A stretch of DNA of 58,068 nt. Source: Candidatus Dormiibacterota bacterium (GTDB lineage: Bacteria; Chloroflexota; Dormibacteria; Aeolococcales; Aeolococcaceae). The stretch lies in contig DASXNK010000081.1 in the NCBI GenBank assembly GCA_036495095.1, forward strand, positions 1 through 58,068. The letters are read 5' to 3'. The position numbers and the translations under genes were made by a program. Below the pieces are notes generated by a model. It searched no databases and had not been told where the DNA came from. It saw only the letters and a program-made list of their open reading frames with translations. Shown here piece after piece: positions 33,718 to 42,098 of this stretch. The first letter of the stretch is position 1. Every line of letters begins with the position of its first letter.

Positions 33718-34673
33718 CCGGCCCCCAGGACGTCGCCCCGCAGCCTCCCGAGGAGGATCTGGAGGAGTTGCTCGACCTCGCCGCCGAGCTCGCGCCCCCG
33801 GAGGAGCTCGCCACGGCGTGGGACCGCCGGGCGCGGTTCAACGGCGACCGCTTCACCCACATGATGCGGTTCGTCGACCACACCGGCGACCTGGTCGGCA
33901 CCGAGCTGCCCGCACTCGACGAGCGCGAGACGGCGCGCCAGCAGCGCGACCGCATCCGCGCGGTCATCTCCGAGCTGGGCGACCTCTCCGTCAGCGAGCC
34001 CGCCGAGCCGGGTGCACCGGCCCGCGGGCTCATCCACTTCGCGAACCGGCAGGCGGGCTGGCGCTGGGTGGAGGGCTCCGAGCCCGTCCCCGCGAACCGC
34101 TGGAGGAAGCCGGCCGCGCTGGTCGGCGGCGTCCTCGCCGGCGTCCTGGTGCTCGGCATCGGCTGGCGGACCTGGGGGCCCGAGGTCGGCCAGGTGGCGT
34201 ACACGACGCCGCCGGTGACCTCGAACAGCGGGATCCCGCTGCCGACCTACTCGCCGCTGCCGATCTACACGCTCAACCCGGCGCTGCCGTCGAACCCCGC
34301 GCTCCCCAACCCGCTGTCGGTGGTGCCGATCGGCTCGCCACCCGCGGCCATCCACGTGGGCGGCTCGCCCTCGTCGCCGGCGAACACGGTCATCGGCGCG
34401 CCGATCCAGATCTCGCCCGGCCCGACCACGCCGCCGATCATCGTGACCCCGGCGCCCACCCCGGATCCGACCGTGGCGCCGACGCCGGCTCCGACCGCGG
34501 CGCCGACGGCCACCCCCGCGCCCACCGCGACCCCGGCACCGACGGCCACCCCGGCACCGCCGACGCCAACCCCGGCTCCTCCGACGCCGACCCCGGCGCC
34601 GACGGCCACCCCGGCACCGACGGCCACCCCGGCGCCCACGCCGACCCCGGCGCCCCCGTCGCCCACCCCCTGA
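33714..34673 (+). CDS. Single-pass membrane protein with Pro/Ala/Thr-rich tail (paralogue 2)
   Basis: 319 residues. The N-terminal region [32 protein letters not shown] and AVISELGDLSVSEP aligns directly with paralogue 1, as does the TM region with its WRK flank (WRKPAALVGGVLAGVLVLGI). The tail is made of PTPAPTATPAP-type repeats. Cytoplasmic N-terminus and extracellular tail are inferred from charge distribution. The pair probably arose by tandem duplication. A role in envelope structure or signalling is possible, but no domain shows it. Confidence 0.72.
   Translation: MTGPQDVAPQPPEEDLEELLDLAAELAPPEELATAWDRRARFNGDRFTHMMRFVDHTGDLVGTELPALDERETARQQRDRIRAVISELGDLSVSEPAEPGAPARGLIHFANRQAGWRWVEGSEPVPANRWRKPAALVGGVLAGVLVLGIGWRTWGPEVGQVAYTTPPVTSNSGIPLPTYSPLPIYTLNPALPSNPALPNPLSVVPIGSPPAAIHVGGSPSSPANTVIGAPIQISPGPTTPPIIVTPAPTPDPTVAPTPAPTAAPTATPAPTATPAPTATPAPPTPTPAPPTPTPAPTATPAPTATPAPTPTPAPPSPTP
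34450..34671 (+). repeat. Tandem coding repeats (PTATPA / PTPAP)
   Basis: Repeating units such as CCCACCGCGACCCCGGCACC encode PTATPAP and PTPTPAP. They make up the extracellular tail of paralogue 2, with a different unit length and composition from the PTPx repeats of paralogue 1. Confidence 0.75.
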
Positions 34674-34688
34674 CCCGAGGTCCGGAGC

Positions 34689-35741
34689 CTATCGCCGGGT
34701 CAGCCCGGAGATGGCCTGCGCGGTGAGCGGCGACGCCACCCCGCGCTCGGTGACCAGCGCGGTCACCAGCGACGCGGGGGTGACGTCGAAGGCTGGGTTC
34801 AACGCCCGGGTGAGCGGCGGCGCGACCCGCTCGCCGGCCACTTCCAGGACCTCGGCGGGGTCGCGCTCCTCGATGGGGATGTCGGCACCGGTCTCGCAGC
34901 CGGGATCGATCGTGGTGGTCGGCGCCACCACGAGGAAGGGCAGCCCGTGGTGGGCGCAGGCGACGGCGAGGGCGTAGGTCCCCACCTTGTTGGCGACGTC
35001 GCCGTTGGCCGCGATGCGGTCGGCTCCCACCAGCACCGCGTCGACGGCGCCGTGGAGCATCAGCGTCGCCGCGAGCGAGTCGACGATCAGAAGGTGGGGG
35101 ATGCCCGCCTCGCCGAGCTCGTACGCGGTCAGCCGCGCGCCCTGCAGCCGGGGCCGGGTCTCGTCGACGAAGACGACGTCGAGGCTGCCCCGGGCGTGGG
35201 CCTCGTAGACGGGGGCGAGCGCGGTGCCGGTGCCCACGGTGGCCAGCGACCCGGCGTTGCAGTGCACGAGGACGCGGGCGTTCTCGGTCAGCAGGTCGGC
35301 GCCGTACCGCCCCATCGCCGCGCAGGCCTCGATCTCGAAGCTCTCCAGCGCCGCCGCCTCGGCCTCCAGCGCCGCCGCCACCTCCGCACCCGTGGCCAGC
35401 CCGGCGTCGCGCATCAGCGCAAGGCGCATCCGGTGGACGGCGCCGGCGAGGTTGACCGCGGTCGGACGCGCCGTCTCGAGGAGCGCGCACGCCTCCTCGG
35501 CGGCGCCGCGCACCGCGGCCGGGTCGCCCCCTGCCCCGGCCGCGGCCCGGGCGGCCACCGCCACCCCGTGGGCGGCGGCGACGCCGATCGCGGGAGCGCC
35601 GCGGACCGCCATGGCGCGGATCGCCTCGGCGGTCTCGGCCGCCGTGGTGCAGCGCAGCTCCCTCTGCTCGCCGGGGAGCAGCCGCTGGTCGAGGAGCATC
35701 AGGGTGCCCTGCTGGTAGCGCAGCGTCGGAGGCGAGCTCAC
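34689..35741 (-). CDS. mtnA: S-methyl-5-thioribose-1-phosphate isomerase
   Basis: 350 residues, eIF-2B-like fold. Motifs: AMAVRGAPAIGVAAAHGVA, ARPTAVNLAGAVHRM, VLVHCNAGSLATVGTGTALA (catalytic Cys), VFVDETRPRLQGARLTAYEL, VLVGADRIAANGDVANKVGT (catalytic Asp) and DIPIEERDPAEVL. It converts methylthioribose-1-phosphate to methylthioribulose-1-phosphate, following mtnP in methionine salvage. GTG 35741 places the start just before the conserved region. Later enzymes of the pathway are not in the window. Confidence 0.94.
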   Translation of the reverse strand: MSSPPTLRYQQGTLMLLDQRLLPGEQRELRCTTAAETAEAIRAMAVRGAPAIGVAAAHGVAVAARAAAGAGGDPAAVRGAAEEACALLETARPTAVNLAGAVHRMRLALMRDAGLATGAEVAAALEAEAAALESFEIEACAAMGRYGADLLTENARVLVHCNAGSLATVGTGTALAPVYEAHARGSLDVVFVDETRPRLQGARLTAYELGEAGIPHLLIVDSLAATLMLHGAVDAVLVGADRIAANGDVANKVGTYALAVACAHHGLPFLVVAPTTTIDPGCETGADIPIEERDPAEVLEVAGERVAPPLTRALNPAFDVTPASLVTALVTERGVASPLTAQAISGLTRR

Positions 35742-35801
35742 CGTCCCACGGTACGTCGCCGCCCCGCGGATTGGGTCAGCTCCAGGTAGGCTTCTGGGGT
35801 C

Positions 35802-36128
35802 ATGGCAGTCAGCGCCGATCGCTTCGAGGAGCTCGTGGCCACCGCCTTGCGCGGCGAGCTCACCGCCCTCGAGCTGGCGTTCGTCATGCCCCACGAGGTG
35901 GTCTCCCTCGGGGTCGCGACGGCGGCAGCCTGTGACGGGGTCGCCACCGCCTCGACGCTGATCCGATCGTGGGAGCGGCTCGCTGACCAGGGCTACCCGC
36001 CGGAGCTCCTCTCGATGGCGGTGGAGCCCCTGGACATGGCGCTGCGTGACGGGCACCTGGGTCGAGAGACGCCCCTCCTCCTCCGCCGGCTGCGGATCTT
36101 CGCCCCCCGCGACGAGGTGCTCGAGTAG
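35802..36128 (+). CDS. Uncharacterised small protein
   Basis: 108 residues, mostly helical, acidic, with no TM, signal or recognised motif. It reads MAVSADRFEELVATALRGEL at the start and ends LRIFAPRDEVLE. It lies between mtnA and nadA, divergent from mtnA and convergent with nadA. The frame is unbroken and codon use is like its neighbours, so it is probably real, but its function is not apparent. Confidence 0.6.
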   Translation: MAVSADRFEELVATALRGELTALELAFVMPHEVVSLGVATAAACDGVATASTLIRSWERLADQGYPPELLSMAVEPLDMALRDGHLGRETPLLLRRLRIFAPRDEVLE

Positions 36129-36139
36129 GCGCGGGCTGG

Positions 36140-37111
36140 TCAGCCGCTGACCGCGAGCATCCGATCGATCGCACGCCGCGCCCGGGCGGCGATGTCGGGG
36201 GCGACGGTCACCCGCGGCTCCATCCGCTCCAGCGCGGTGGCCACCTTCTCGAGGGTGATGCGCTTCATGTACGGGCACACCGCGTCGGGGGAGGCGGGGA
36301 CGAATCGCTTGCTCGGCGCGAACCGCTCCATGCGGTGGAGGATGCCGACCTCGGTGGCGACGATGAACGTCGACGCCGGCGAGTCGAGGGCCCGGCGCAC
36401 CATGCCCTCGGTGGAGGTGACGGTGACCGGCACCGCGCGAAGATCGCCGTGGCCGGCGCGGTACAGGGTCGAGGTGGTGCAGCCGCACTCCGGATGGATG
36501 AGCAGCTCGGCGTCGGGATGCTCGAGGAGCATGGCGTCGAGGTGGGACGGGTCGATGCCGGCGTGCACGTGACACTCCCCCATCCAGATGGTCATCCTCC
36601 GGCCCGTGACCCGCTCGACGTGGGCGCCGAGGAACATGTCGGGCAGGAACAGGATCTCGCGGTCCGCGGGGATGGAACGCACGATCTGGGCCGCGTTGGC
36701 CGAGGTGCAGCAGTAGTCGGACTCCGCCTTCACCTCGGCGGTGGTGTTCACGTAGGCGACCACCACCGCCCCCGGGTGCTCCGCCTTCCAGGCGCGCAGC
36801 TGCGCCGCGGTGATGGTGTCGGCGAGCGAGCAGCCGGCCTCGAGGTCGGGCAGCAGCACGGTGCGCCCCGGGGAGAGGATGGCGGCCGTCTCCGCCATGA
36901 AGTGCACCCCGCAGAAGACGATCACGTCGGCCTCGGTGGCCGCCGCCTGCCGGGAGAGGCCCAGGGAGTCGCCGACGAAGTCGGCCACGTCCTGCACCTC
37001 GGGGAGCTGGTAGTTGTGGGCCAGGATCACCGCGTTCCGCACCCGGCGGAGCCGATCGATCCGATCGACGAGCGAGGCGACCTCGAGAGCGGGGTCGACC
37101 TGGATGGTCAC
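36140..37111 (-). CDS. nadA: Quinolinate synthase A
   Basis: 323 residues. The three NadA domains are visible, with the [4Fe-4S] ligand Cys in LEAGCSLADTI, HPECGCTT and DAVCPYMKRITL. Other blocks are ILAHNYQLPEVQDVADFVGD, VIVFCGVHFMAETAAIL and YVNTTAEVKAESDYCCTSAN. It condenses iminoaspartate with dihydroxyacetone phosphate to quinolinate in NAD synthesis. GTG 37111 is the start giving normal length. nadB and nadC are absent from the window. A direct-repeat copy lies just upstream (37152-37195). Confidence 0.95.
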   Translation of the reverse strand: MTIQVDPALEVASLVDRIDRLRRVRNAVILAHNYQLPEVQDVADFVGDSLGLSRQAAATEADVIVFCGVHFMAETAAILSPGRTVLLPDLEAGCSLADTITAAQLRAWKAEHPGAVVVAYVNTTAEVKAESDYCCTSANAAQIVRSIPADREILFLPDMFLGAHVERVTGRRMTIWMGECHVHAGIDPSHLDAMLLEHPDAELLIHPECGCTTSTLYRAGHGDLRAVPVTVTSTEGMVRRALDSPASTFIVATEVGILHRMERFAPSKRFVPASPDAVCPYMKRITLEKVATALERMEPRVTVAPDIAARARRAIDRMLAVSG

Positions 37112-37151
37112 GGCTGCACTCCCCCAGGGGCTGGCTGGCTGGTTTAGGTCA

Positions 37152-37195
37152 GCATAACTCAAACTCTGGGAATCGGCGCGTCGCGGGGGAGTCGC
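37152..37195 (+). repeat. Direct repeat copy 1 (left of the solute-binding protein)
   Basis: GCATAACTCAA, a variable short stretch, then GGGAATCGGCGCGTCGCGG, then a looser match ending GTCGC. A near-identical copy is at 39429-39471. The two lie in the same orientation 2.28 kb apart. Confidence 0.75.
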
Positions 37196-37311
37196 GCCGA
37201 GTGCGGCTGCGTGCGTACAGGTGTACGGTCGCGCGCTCCGGAGTACCAAGTGGCAAGACCGCGCTGAGCCCGATGGACGCCTCCCGGGGGTGGCGGCTCG
37301 GGGCTATCGTG

Positions 37312-37475
37312 GGGCCATGGACGGTGCTGGGCCGGGGAGGTGTGGGTCAGCGTCGCCGGGTTCGGGTTGCCGAACAGCTCCCGGCACGAGGCGGCCACAG
37401 CGGACACCGGGTTCCAGTCGGCCACGACCCGTAGCCAGAGAGCGGCAGGCCCTGCGTCGGCCCACGACACCCCTT
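37312..37475 (-). pseudogene. C-terminal remnant of an ABC-2 type transporter permease
   Basis: Read on the minus strand, the segment gives GPAALWLRVVADWNPVSAVA and ASCRELFGNPNPATLTHTSP before turning into nonsense (PAQHRPWPHDSPEPPP). The WNPVSAV-x4-CRELFGNP block is a hallmark of the C-terminal part of DrrB-like ABC-2 permeases; the final TM helix and the rest of the gene are missing. It lies inside the direct-repeat interval 37152-39471. It is recognised from this short block only. Confidence 0.5.
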
Positions 37476-37626
37476 CCTCGTCGCCCGGTTGACGGTGGCA
37501 GCGCAGGTCGGCGGCGAGATAGATTGGCCTCCTTGGCGTGGAGGGGGAGGACGGCGTGCACCCAAGAATCCGAGGACTGGCGGCTCTGCTCGGATCCGCA
37601 GATCGCCGGGTCATGAGGGTGGGAGC

Positions 37627-39264
37627 GTGAACGGGTCCGATCAGACGAGGCTGCCCGGCGGCGGGACCGGCCTGCTCCGGGGCTACGGCCCGCTGCTGGC
37701 GATGCTCGTCGCCTTCGCGCTGATGGTCACGCTGGTGCGGCCCATCGCCCGCGAGCAGACCGTCATCCACGACACCGGCGCCCAGAGCGCCGGCAACGCC
37801 GCGGCCGTCGGTCCGGACACCGGCGGGAGTGCACCCGGCGCCTCGCGGAGCGGCGGCTCCGCCGGCACCGCCGCGGTGGCCGGCACCTCGAACACGCACA
37901 GGCTCGCGGCCCACACCAGCAGCTGCAGCGACCGCCCCCAGCAGGTACCGGGCGACCCCTACTCGCCGCCCTGCGTCCTCTTCAGCGGTGACAACGGCGG
38001 CGCCACCACGCGCGGCGTCACCAAAGACACAATCAACATCGCCTTCCGGGTCACCGCCGATCCCGACCTGTCCTCGACCATCGCGAAGATCGCTGGGAGC
38101 GACCTCATCGACGGCCCGGAGGATGCGATCCGCACCGCCGAGGGACTGGTCGACTACTTCAACACCCGCTTCCAGTTCTACGGACGCAAGATGAAGCTGG
38201 TGCCGTACCAGGGTCACGGCTCGCTGACCCGCGAGATCCTCGGCGCCGGCCAGGAGCAGGCCAACGCGGACGCCATCAAGGTGGCGAACGAGGTGGGCGC
38301 CTTCGCCGATCTCACCGGGCTCACCGAGCCGTACGCCGATGCGCTGGCGCGCCAGCACGTCATGGCCTTCGGCCCGCTGTTCATGTCGCGCCAATGGTTC
38401 CTCGAGCGCCGACCGTATGCCTGGAGCACGTTCACCGACTGCTCGATGTTGGAGCTGAGCCAGAGTGACTGGTTGAACAAGCGGATCATGGGCAAGCCCG
38501 CCAGGTACGCGGGCGGCGACCTCGCCGGCAGGCCGCGCAAGATCGGCGTCGTGACCCCGGAGAACCCCATCTACCAGCAGTGCGTGCACGACTGGCTCGA
38601 CCAGCTGCACAGCGCCGGCCACGATGCCAGCGTCTTCGATTACTCGGTCGACCTGGCAAGCATGTCCAACCAGGCGGCGAGCATCGTCGCCAAGCTGAAG
38701 GCGGCGCAGATCACCTCGGTGGCGCTCTTCTGCGACCCCATCCTCCCCGTCTTTCTCGCCGCCAAGGCACACGAGCAGGGCTACACGCCCGAGTGGCTGC
38801 TGGTGAGCAACGGCTTCAGCGACACCGACCTCATCGGTCAGCTCTACGACCAGACCGAGTGGTCGCACGCCTTCGGTATCAGCACCCTCGGCCCGCCGTT
38901 GCCGGAGCGCGCGACCCTCGGCTACAACGCCTACAAGTCGGTGCGAAGCGACGAGCCGGGGCACCTCGTCGACTTCTTCTACTTCCAGCTCTACATGATC
39001 GCCCTCGGCATCCAGCTCGCCGGTCCCGACCTGGCCCCGGCGAGCTTCGAGCGTGGCATGTTCTCCTATCCCGGCGGCACCGGAGAAGCCGGAACCTGGG
39101 GCTTGGGGCCCGGACACTACACCCCGACCCAGGACTACAAGGAGATCTGGTGGGATCTCAACCGGACCTCGACCTCCAACGACAAGAAGGGGACGTACGA
39201 GACCAACGGGACGCGCTACCGCATGGGACAGGTGCCGCCGGGCGACCCACCCGTGTTCCAGTGA
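37627..39264 (+). CDS. ABC-type solute-binding protein (branched-chain amino acid-binding-like), N-terminally anchored
   Basis: 545 residues. An N-terminal TM anchor (about residues 20-38: LLAMLVAFALMVTLV) is followed by a Gly/Ser/Ala linker and a periplasmic-binding type I fold: GVTKDTINIAFRVT, YFNTRFQFYGRKMKLV, EVGAFADLTGLTEPY, KIGVVTPENPIYQQCVHDWL and VALFCDPILPVFLAAKAHEQ. Such proteins bind small solutes outside the cell for ABC uptake or signalling. No permease or ATPase genes accompany it, only an ABC-2 permease remnant. GTG 37627 keeps the anchor. Confidence 0.8.
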   Translation: MNGSDQTRLPGGGTGLLRGYGPLLAMLVAFALMVTLVRPIAREQTVIHDTGAQSAGNAAAVGPDTGGSAPGASRSGGSAGTAAVAGTSNTHRLAAHTSSCSDRPQQVPGDPYSPPCVLFSGDNGGATTRGVTKDTINIAFRVTADPDLSSTIAKIAGSDLIDGPEDAIRTAEGLVDYFNTRFQFYGRKMKLVPYQGHGSLTREILGAGQEQANADAIKVANEVGAFADLTGLTEPYADALARQHVMAFGPLFMSRQWFLERRPYAWSTFTDCSMLELSQSDWLNKRIMGKPARYAGGDLAGRPRKIGVVTPENPIYQQCVHDWLDQLHSAGHDASVFDYSVDLASMSNQAASIVAKLKAAQITSVALFCDPILPVFLAAKAHEQGYTPEWLLVSNGFSDTDLIGQLYDQTEWSHAFGISTLGPPLPERATLGYNAYKSVRSDEPGHLVDFFYFQLYMIALGIQLAGPDLAPASFERGMFSYPGGTGEAGTWGLGPGHYTPTQDYKEIWWDLNRTSTSNDKKGTYETNGTRYRMGQVPPGDPPVFQ

Positions 39265-39428
39265 GCGACCGCCGCGTCGCGGCCGCCGCCACCGCCAAGT
39301 CTGGACGGAACTTAAGCTGGTCTCGCTGCTGGTGGAGATCTCGCCGCCCAGGAGGCGAGTGCTGAAGCACACGGAGAACTGCTGACGCCTTGCACGGCAA
39401 TGGATTGCGCTCGCAGAACCGCTTGGCG

Positions 39429-39471
39429 GCATAACTCAACCCCGGGAATCGGCGCGTCGCGGACCGGTCGC
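39429..39471 (+). repeat. Direct repeat copy 2 (right of the solute-binding protein)
   Basis: GCATAACTCAAC, CCCGGGAATCGGCGCGTCGC, GGACCGGTCGC. It matches the copy at 37152-37195 over about 40 bases with one small gap. The pair brackets the solute-binding protein gene and the ABC-2 permease remnant. Confidence 0.75.
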
Positions 39472-39488
39472 AGCCATCCGGGGAGCTG

Positions 39489-39899
39489 CTAACCGGTGAG
39501 GCCGTGCTCGGAGAGCCAGGCGTCCTCCTGACCGGGCTCGGGAAGTACCCAGCCGCCCTCGACGACGTCCCTCGCGGGGATGTCCTGCACGGCGACGAGG
39601 ATGTCGCGTTCCGGTTGCCCGGTGACCCGCTTCCATGCCTCCGAGATGCCCAGCAGCAACTTCGCCTTGACCTCGCCGGAGCGGCCGGCACGGATCCGCC
39701 CGACGATCAGCGCCTTGGACGAGGGCTCACCGCCGGAGAAGCGGTTCCCCGATTGGACTTCCTCGAAGATCACATGCACGAAACCGGCCGGCGTGCCCGA
39801 GGTCAGCTCACAGTGGATGCGGGTGATCTCGCGGGCGATCTCGGCCTTCTGCTCTGGCGTGACGCTGGCCTGCGGGACGGTGCACCGGTAGATGGGCAT
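39489..39899 (-). CDS. Tautomerase-family protein
   Basis: 136 residues, starting MPIYRCTVPQASVTPEQKAE. The Pro after Met would be the catalytic N-terminal proline of 4-oxalocrotonate tautomerase-like enzymes. The helix QKAEIAREITRIHCELTSG, then FVHVIFEEV, VGRIRAGRSGEVKAKLLLGI and DILVAVQDIPARDVVEGG match long tautomerases (two-domain trefoil type). A paralogue with the same layout lies at 54061-54453. Substrate unknown. It is followed on the same strand by a TetR gene. Confidence 0.82.
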   Translation of the reverse strand: MPIYRCTVPQASVTPEQKAEIAREITRIHCELTSGTPAGFVHVIFEEVQSGNRFSGGEPSSKALIVGRIRAGRSGEVKAKLLLGISEAWKRVTGQPERDILVAVQDIPARDVVEGGWVLPEPGQEDAWLSEHGLTG

Positions 39900-40001
39900 G
39901 GGACCCTCCAGACATCGTGGGTGGTGAGAATACGCTCAGGCGCCGATCGACTGGTGGACCGAGTGCACCCAGCTGGCGCCCTCTCCCAATGGACGCCATG
40001 C

Positions 40002-40688
40002 TCATGTGTGCTCCTCCCTGACGATGTGCTGTGCCACCTGGGCAGGCGAGGCATCAATCTCCGTCGGGGTCACTCCCGGTAGGCGACGATCGCGCTCGAC
40101 CTGCCGCTGCCGGGACGCAGGCACGAGGGATGCGTCGATCAGGGAGCGGGCGGCTCCGCCGACGCCTGCGGCGGGGTTGTCGGGGCCGTACATTCGGGCC
40201 GAGGCGAAGGCGCCATCCATGAGCACGAGCAGGCGGTCGCCAAGAGCGCCGGGGTCGGCGGCGCCGGCGTCGGCGGCGAGCTGCTGCAGGCGTCCCCGCA
40301 CCGCCTGCTTGTGCGCGAGTGCGGTGGCGTGCCCGGCGCCGGAGGCATCGGGGAACTCCGCCGCGGTGGCCTGGAAGGCGCAGCCCCGGCAGGTGGTGCT
40401 GGCGATCAGCCTCGCGAGTGCGTCGAACAGCCCGGCGAGACGCCGGGCGGGGGTCGCTCGGCGGTCGAGCGAGGCCTCGAACCAGGCCCAGAAGCGCTCG
40501 TCGGCGCGCCCGAGGTAGGCGACGATGAGGGCGTCCTTCGACGGGAAGTGCCGGTACATCGTGGTCTTGGCGACCCCTGCACGCGCCACGATGAGGTCGA
40601 CGCCGACGGCGTGAAAGCCGCGCTCGTAGAACAGCTCATCGGCGGTGGCGAGGATGCTCTCCCGCCCCGACCGCGCCTCGCCCGGCAC
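40002..40688 (-). CDS. TetR/AcrR-family regulator
   Basis: 228 residues. HTH: ILATADELFYERGFHAVGVD, LIVARAGVAKTTMYRHFPSK. The C-terminal domain has FQATAAEFPDASGAGHATAL and LLVLMDGAFASARMYG, typical of TetR proteins acting on lipophilic or reactive compounds. GTG 40688 has a GGAGG ribosome site about 10 bases upstream. A 20-bp perfect palindrome lies 27 bases upstream of the start, between this gene and the divergent PPOX gene, and is the likely operator. Confidence 0.9.
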   Translation of the reverse strand: MPGEARSGRESILATADELFYERGFHAVGVDLIVARAGVAKTTMYRHFPSKDALIVAYLGRADERFWAWFEASLDRRATPARRLAGLFDALARLIASTTCRGCAFQATAAEFPDASGAGHATALAHKQAVRGRLQQLAADAGAADPGALGDRLLVLMDGAFASARMYGPDNPAAGVGGAARSLIDASLVPASRQRQVERDRRLPGVTPTEIDASPAQVAQHIVREEHT

Positions 40689-40715
40689 CGGCTCATGACC
40701 TCCGCATTCCGATAT

Positions 40716-40735
40716 GCTACAGACCGGTCTGTAGC
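40716..40735. promoter_or_regulatory. TetR operator, 20-bp perfect palindrome
   Basis: GCTACAGACCGGTCTGTAGC is a perfect inverted repeat. It lies between the divergent TetR gene (start 40688) and the PPOX gene (start 40752). Position and symmetry fit a TetR-family operator controlling both. Confidence 0.8.
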
Positions 40736-40751
40736 GTAGCAGGAGGGAGAC

Positions 40752-41171
40752 ATGGCCGTACTGTCCGACGCCGCGCGGGAGGTGCTCGGTTCGGGGCGCC
40801 TCGCCCACCTCGCGACCATCAACCGCGACGGAAGCCCCCAGGTGACGATCGTCTGGATCGGCCTCGAGGGCGACGAGATTGTCAGCGGTCACCTCGGCGA
40901 CCACCTCAAGCTGCGCAACGTCCGGCGCGATCCCCGGGCTGTGGTCTCGGTCGAGAGCGGTGGCATCACCAACGGTCTCCACCACCACCTGGTCATCCGG
41001 GGGACCGCCCGGGTAACGGAGGGGAGCGCACCCGAACTGCTCCAGCGGCTCGCCCATGTGTACCTCGGACCCGACGTGAGTTTCCCGCCGCCCGGCGCGC
41101 CGGGGGGCTACGTGCTGCGCATCACCCCCGAACGTGTGAGCGGAGTGGGCCCGGGTGTGGACGCGCCGTGA
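40752..41171 (+). CDS. PPOX-class F420-dependent or FMN-binding oxidoreductase
   Basis: 139 residues, split-barrel fold. It has LGSGRLAHLATINRDGSPQV, TIVWIGLEGDEIVSGH and the repeated beta pattern of the pyridoxamine-5'-phosphate-oxidase-like family often using F420H2 (TIGR03618 type). It follows the TetR palindrome directly, with a GGAGG ribosome site 5-6 bases ahead of ATG. It probably reduces small xenobiotics, with the TetR sensing the compound. Cofactor assignment (F420 or FMN) is by family. Confidence 0.82.
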   Translation: MAVLSDAAREVLGSGRLAHLATINRDGSPQVTIVWIGLEGDEIVSGHLGDHLKLRNVRRDPRAVVSVESGGITNGLHHHLVIRGTARVTEGSAPELLQRLAHVYLGPDVSFPPPGAPGGYVLRITPERVSGVGPGVDAP

Positions 41172-41198
41172 GGAGTCGGTCTGCACGTGCCCCCGCGA

Positions 41199-42098
41199 TC
41201 AGGCGCTGGTGGACCGAGCCGCCACCGTCGACCCCGCAGCCTCCAGGATCAATTCGGTCACCTGGTGGGGATGGGTGATCAATGAAAGGTGGCCCGAGTC
41301 GATCTCGATCGTGGTGGCGTGCATCCGGGTTGCGAGGAAGTGCTCGAGCTCTGGTGACGTCGTGCGGTCCTGCCGTGAGATGGCATACCAGGATGGCTTC
41401 GACCTCCATGCTGCCACGCTGGTCCTGTCACCGAAGAGTGTCTCCGAGATCCGACCCTGCACCGCGTAGAGCGCACGCGCCCGGACTCGGTCGACACCGT
41501 TGGCGAAGTCGTTGAGGAATGCGTCCTCGGTGAGCGCCCCAAATCCGTCTTTGTACACGATTCCTGCGTTGGCCGGTGGGGTTGGGAATCGCTTCGCGAG
41601 AGCTGTGTAGTCCTCACCCGCATCGGGTGCGCGCGCCGCGATGTAGACCAGACCCGCCACGCCGGGATCCATCCCAGCCTCTGTGATGACGGTACCGGCG
41701 AATGAATGCCCGACCAGAATCGCCGGACCGTCCTGCAGGGCCAGGACCCGACGGGTGTGCGCCACGTCATCGGCCAGCGAGGTGAGCGGATTCTGAACCG
41801 CGGTGGCGGTCAGTCCTGCGGCCTGCAGGCGCTCGATCACCTCCGTCCAGCAGGAGCCGTCGGCATAGGCGCCGTGGACGAGGACGACGTTGCGAACTCC
41901 TCCACCGAACGCTCTCCGACGAGGCACGGGAGTGCCAGCGACAGGGGTGGCTGCCCCGGCCGCGGTCACCCGGAGCGCCGGTTGCAGCCCGAGCATCGCC
42001 GCGCCCGTGCCGGCCGCCGTCGCGGCGATCAGCTTCAGTGCGTCGCGCCGCGGCCAGCGCGCCACGATCTCGGACCGCCCGTCCAGGTGCTCGTCCAT
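41199..42098 (-). CDS. Tat-exported alpha/beta hydrolase
   Basis: 299 residues. N-terminus has WPRRDALKLIAATAAGTGAA, a twin-Arg signal with hydrophobic core, so it should be exported folded. The hydrolase domain shows NVVLVHGAYADGSCWTEVIE, ILVGHSFAGTVITEAG (nucleophile Ser) and DSGHLSLITHPHQV (His). The GAYADG-type start with a short, bare fold resembles bacterial lipase-like esterases. It is on the strand opposite to the PPOX gene and converges with it. Confidence 0.86.
   Translation of the reverse strand: MDEHLDGRSEIVARWPRRDALKLIAATAAGTGAAMLGLQPALRVTAAGAATPVAGTPVPRRRAFGGGVRNVVLVHGAYADGSCWTEVIERLQAAGLTATAVQNPLTSLADDVAHTRRVLALQDGPAILVGHSFAGTVITEAGMDPGVAGLVYIAARAPDAGEDYTALAKRFPTPPANAGIVYKDGFGALTEDAFLNDFANGVDRVRARALYAVQGRISETLFGDRTSVAAWRSKPSWYAISRQDRTTSPELEHFLATRMHATTIEIDSGHLSLITHPHQVTELILEAAGSTVAARSTSA

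Noticed and set aside
33235-34671. The Pro-rich repeats as CRISPR-like or mobile repeats
   Set aside because: They are in-frame coding repeats with a single amino acid pattern and no spacers.
37159-39432. A single open frame on the minus strand through the solute-binding protein gene
   Set aside because: It is antisense to a gene with clear homology, and its composition is low-complexity for most of its length; only the ABC-2 fragment near its end has sense.
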